DNA from: Candidatus Altarchaeota archaeon
GTDB lineage: Archaea; Altiarchaeota; Altiarchaeia; IMC4; SCGC-AAA252-I15
Length of the DNA: 6,754 nucleotides
Direction: 5' to 3'
Assembly: GCA_018815265.1 (NCBI GenBank)
Contig: JAHIYG010000255.1
Coordinates: 1 to 6,754, forward strand
Within the stretch, counting starts at the first letter, position 1, and the number at the start of each line of letters is the position of its first letter. Shown piece after piece: positions 4,783 through 6,754 of this stretch. The notes under the pieces were generated by a model that did not search any database, was not told the DNA's origin, and saw only the letters and a list, made by a program, of their open reading frames with translations. A program made the position numbers and the translations under genes.

Positions 4783-6232
4783 GATTTCAGCAGTCATAAT
4801 ATTTGGCATATTGCTGAGGATTCTGTTCTGGACCACTGCACCTGTGACTGGAGATGCCACATTTCACCTGACCATCACAGCATACATAGCAGAACACAAA
4901 ACCGTGCCTGTCTTTGAAGATGCTGCCGGACCCAACCCATTCTGGTATCCGCCACTGTTTCATCTGTCATCAGCCATTATTTATTACATCACTGGAGTAG
5001 ACCGGCTTGCCCCGCTATTATTTGGAATACTTGGCATATTCGCATTCTATAAGTTCACCAAAAACCATTTTCCGAAATACAATACCTTCTCGACTGCTAT
5101 ACTTGCACTTATGCCATTCCACATCTACTACTCATCAATAGCTTATCCAGAGACGCTTATGTTTCTCGTTGCCACACTGGCTTACAACAGCTACTTCAAC
5201 TGGATGAAAAACAAACGAACGGGTGAATTTTTTAATGCGGTTGGTTTCTCATCGCTTGCGCTGATGACACATTACTATGGATTCATAGTCCTTTGCTCGG
5301 TTGCAGCACATCTTGCAATCAAAAATAAGAAAAATGCAATCTTGTTTTTTACTATCGGCGTCATCCTTTCCTCGCCGTGGTACCTTAGAAACTACGCCAT
5401 ATTCGGTAATCCACTCTGGCCTAAATTAGGGGCAGGCTATTACAAAGGCGACTCAGCGATACAGGCTCTCCCACTAGCTGATGCAGTCTACAATGTCCTA
5501 AACCCAAAAAGATGGGCTGGAACGTACTTTGACTTTTTGATGGGGGCGCCTAACTCTGGGGAAGACCTGTTGGAAAAAACGGCCGCAAACGCAGGAAACA
5601 AAGCTATACTGTGGCTGGGCGCTGTCATGTGGTTTGTTGCTGCCCTAGTGTTTTTGCATTTTCTGTTTAAGGGACTTAATTGCTTGAGCATAAAAGATGC
5701 AATATTGCCTGCTTTGGCATTTGTTATATCTATACTTCCCTATAGTGGAAACAACCTGGCAAGGATGTTCGTCTGCGCCATACCGTTCATACCTGTCATA
5801 ATAGCGAAAGGCATTGGCAGTAGACAGAGTTTGACTTTTTTCGCTGCAATAATTGTGCTTACAGCCGGTTCGTACACATATGCATACACTAACATGAAGG
5901 TGCGGGAAGAATACACACCATTTTTTAATCTAATGAAGGAGAGGATAGGTTCAGACGAAAGAGTACTGATGCCCTACAAAGTCGGAGAATGCCTCTACTT
6001 CAGCAAAAAAAGATGCGCCAGAGTAGGAAGCGCCGGGGGAGTGCAGATAGTCGATGAAGAAGAACTTGAAGAAAATATTGCTGAAAACAGGATATCATAT
6101 GTCTGCTGCACATCAATGAACTATGATAGTTTGAGAGGATACAATAGAATGGTCTGTGAACATTATTCTCGTGGACAACCATCTTTTAGTTATGTAAAAA
6201 ATAATATATGGGGTAAATGCTGGGTTGTATAG
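4772..6232 (+). CDS. GT-C membrane glycosyltransferase, GT39/ArnT-like
   Basis: This 486-residue protein has about 10-11 predicted membrane helices between residues 4 and 370, then a soluble domain of about 110 residues. The first outer loop has GDATFHL (27-33) with D28 and H32, the position of the acidic residue that GT-C enzymes use for catalysis or metal binding; NPFWYPPLFH (55-64) follows. YPE (125-127) supplies a second acid, HYYG lies at 167-170, and PWYLRNY...FGNPLWP (202-217) is a hallmark of the PMT/ArnT-like group. Such enzymes take a sugar from a polyprenyl-phosphate or pyrophosphate donor on the outer face and add it to protein or glycan. Helix count places the C-terminal domain outside the cell. 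That domain contains six cysteines (407, 415, 445, 446, 462, 483), which could form disulfides. The ATG at 4772 overlaps the upstream gene by 11 bases, with GGTGG (4764-4768) close before it. Donor and acceptor are unknown; the DPM1-like product is a likely donor. Confidence 0.85.
   Translation: MDSKISAVIIFGILLRILFWTTAPVTGDATFHLTITAYIAEHKTVPVFEDAAGPNPFWYPPLFHLSSAIIYYITGVDRLAPLLFGILGIFAFYKFTKNHFPKYNTFSTAILALMPFHIYYSSIAYPETLMFLVATLAYNSYFNWMKNKRTGEFFNAVGFSSLALMTHYYGFIVLCSVAAHLAIKNKKNAILFFTIGVILSSPWYLRNYAIFGNPLWPKLGAGYYKGDSAIQALPLADAVYNVLNPKRWAGTYFDFLMGAPNSGEDLLEKTAANAGNKAILWLGAVMWFVAALVFLHFLFKGLNCLSIKDAILPALAFVISILPYSGNNLARMFVCAIPFIPVIIAKGIGSRQSLTFFAAIIVLTAGSYTYAYTNMKVREEYTPFFNLMKERIGSDERVLMPYKVGECLYFSKKRCARVGSAGGVQIVDEEELEENIAENRISYVCCTSMNYDSLRGYNRMVCEHYSRGQPSFSYVKNNIWGKCWVV
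6205..6209 (+). promoter_or_regulatory. Candidate internal TATA element for the last SDR gene
   Basis: TATAT, within the run AAAAAATAATATATG (6196-6210), is centred 26 bp upstream of the ATG at 6233. That ATG follows the upstream stop directly and has no clear Shine-Dalgarno sequence. The A-run just before the TATA resembles an archaeal BRE. A leaderless transcript starting at the ATG would fit, with the element embedded in the last codons of the glycosyltransferase gene. Chance AT-richness is possible. Confidence 0.35.
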
Positions 6233-6754
6233 ATGGAAAAAGTGCTAGTGACCGGTGGTGCTGGATTCATAGGAAGCCATGTTAGTGAGGAACTCAGTGG
6301 TAAAGGCTACAGAGTGTATGTTATGGACAACATTGACAGCTACTATAGCCAGGAAATCAAAAGGAAAAATCTGAGAGATATTGGGGAGAGAGTAACTTTC
6401 ATCAAAGCCGACATAACAGACTACCCGAAAATAAAGGGGATTGTGGATGAGATAGATCCGGATTATGTCATACATGAGGCGGCGCAGGCTGGCGTAATAG
6501 AATCTATTAAAAACCCGCACAAGACAGATATGGTGAACATCCAGGGCACATTGAATCTCCTTGAGGCGGTGCGAGGCAAAAAATTGAGGAAATTTGTTTT
6601 CGCATCATCGTCATCTGTCTACGGGCCAGTGAAATACCTGCCTTTCGACGAGAATCACCCTACCAATCCGATATCACCCTATGGAGTTAGCAAATTGGCA
6701 TGTGAAAACTACCTCAGGATATATTCCAGAATGTGCGGTTTGAGGTATGTTGCA
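6233..6754 (+). CDS. UDP-glucose/UDP-glucuronate 4-epimerase-like SDR (C-terminus off right edge)
   Basis: The first 174 codons are present, open to the right edge; the family is usually 310-330 residues. The NAD-binding GGAGFIG (8-14) and D32 after the second strand are clear. EAAQAGV (82-88), SSSSVYG (125-131) and SPYGVSK (148-154) give the catalytic serine region, Y150 and K154. The stretch DNIDSYYSQEIKRKNL (32-47) resembles UDP-glucuronate 4-epimerases, which carry a similar YY...LK..NL segment, while the rest fits UDP-glucose 4-epimerases and their archaeal relatives equally well. The substrate-binding half that would decide is missing. It would supply a C4-epimerised nucleotide sugar for the same glycan. 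It begins immediately after the preceding TAG with no spacer, either co-transcribed or driven from the TATA-like run at 6205-6209. Confidence 0.85.
   Translation, partial: MEKVLVTGGAGFIGSHVSEELSGKGYRVYVMDNIDSYYSQEIKRKNLRDIGERVTFIKADITDYPKIKGIVDEIDPDYVIHEAAQAGVIESIKNPHKTDMVNIQGTLNLLEAVRGKKLRKFVFASSSSVYGPVKYLPFDENHPTNPISPYGVSKLACENYLRIYSRMCGLRYVA

Noticed and set aside
1..6754. Mobile elements, CRISPR arrays, tRNA or rRNA genes
   Set aside because: No transposase or integrase motifs, regularly spaced repeats, or RNA-gene-like segments were seen, and almost all bases are accounted for by coding sequence.

Overview
This 6.75 kb window is a dense sugar-metabolism and glycosylation locus, most probably archaeal. 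The archaeal signs are: TATA-box-like elements about 26-30 bp ahead of start codons that lack a Shine-Dalgarno sequence (the leaderless pattern); GGTG/GGAGGTG-type ribosome sites elsewhere; frequent GTG and TTG starts; heavy use of ATA (Ile) and AGA/AGG (Arg); and a soluble DPM1-type polyprenyl-phosphate sugar synthase. The phylum cannot be settled from the window.

Layout. Minus strand, reading leftward from a 61 bp divergent intergenic region (1260-1320): a GmhA-type sedoheptulose-7-phosphate isomerase (1259-708), then a multi-pass membrane protein resembling GT-C glycosyltransferases (711-1), which runs off the left edge and is coupled to gmhA by a few-base overlap. Plus strand, reading rightward: a DPM1-like family-2 glycosyltransferase (1321-1995), then two four-helix EmrE/ArnE/ArnF-like proteins (1992-2390 and 2383-2730), all three overlapping. 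After a 98 bp gap with a good TATA element comes a second cluster: a GDP-mannose-4,6-dehydratase-like SDR (2829-3899), a second NDP-sugar SDR resembling a reductase or epimerase (3889-4782), a GT39/ArnT-like membrane glycosyltransferase (4772-6232), and the first 174 codons of a third SDR resembling UDP-glucose/UDP-glucuronate 4-epimerases (6233 to the right edge).

How the genes fit together (inference). The SDRs would make modified nucleotide sugars. The DPM1-like enzyme would move a sugar onto polyprenyl phosphate on the cytoplasmic face. The small-transporter pair would flip or help present that lipid-linked sugar, as ArnE/ArnF are proposed to do downstream of ArnC in bacteria. The GT-C enzymes would use it on the outer face to build surface glycans or glycoproteins. 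The most interesting element is the pair of small membrane proteins: their charge distributions predict opposite membrane orientations, which suggests an antiparallel heterodimer dedicated to a polyprenyl-phosphate sugar. No RNA genes, CRISPR arrays, insertion sequences or long repeats were seen, and no gene-free stretch exceeds 100 bp.
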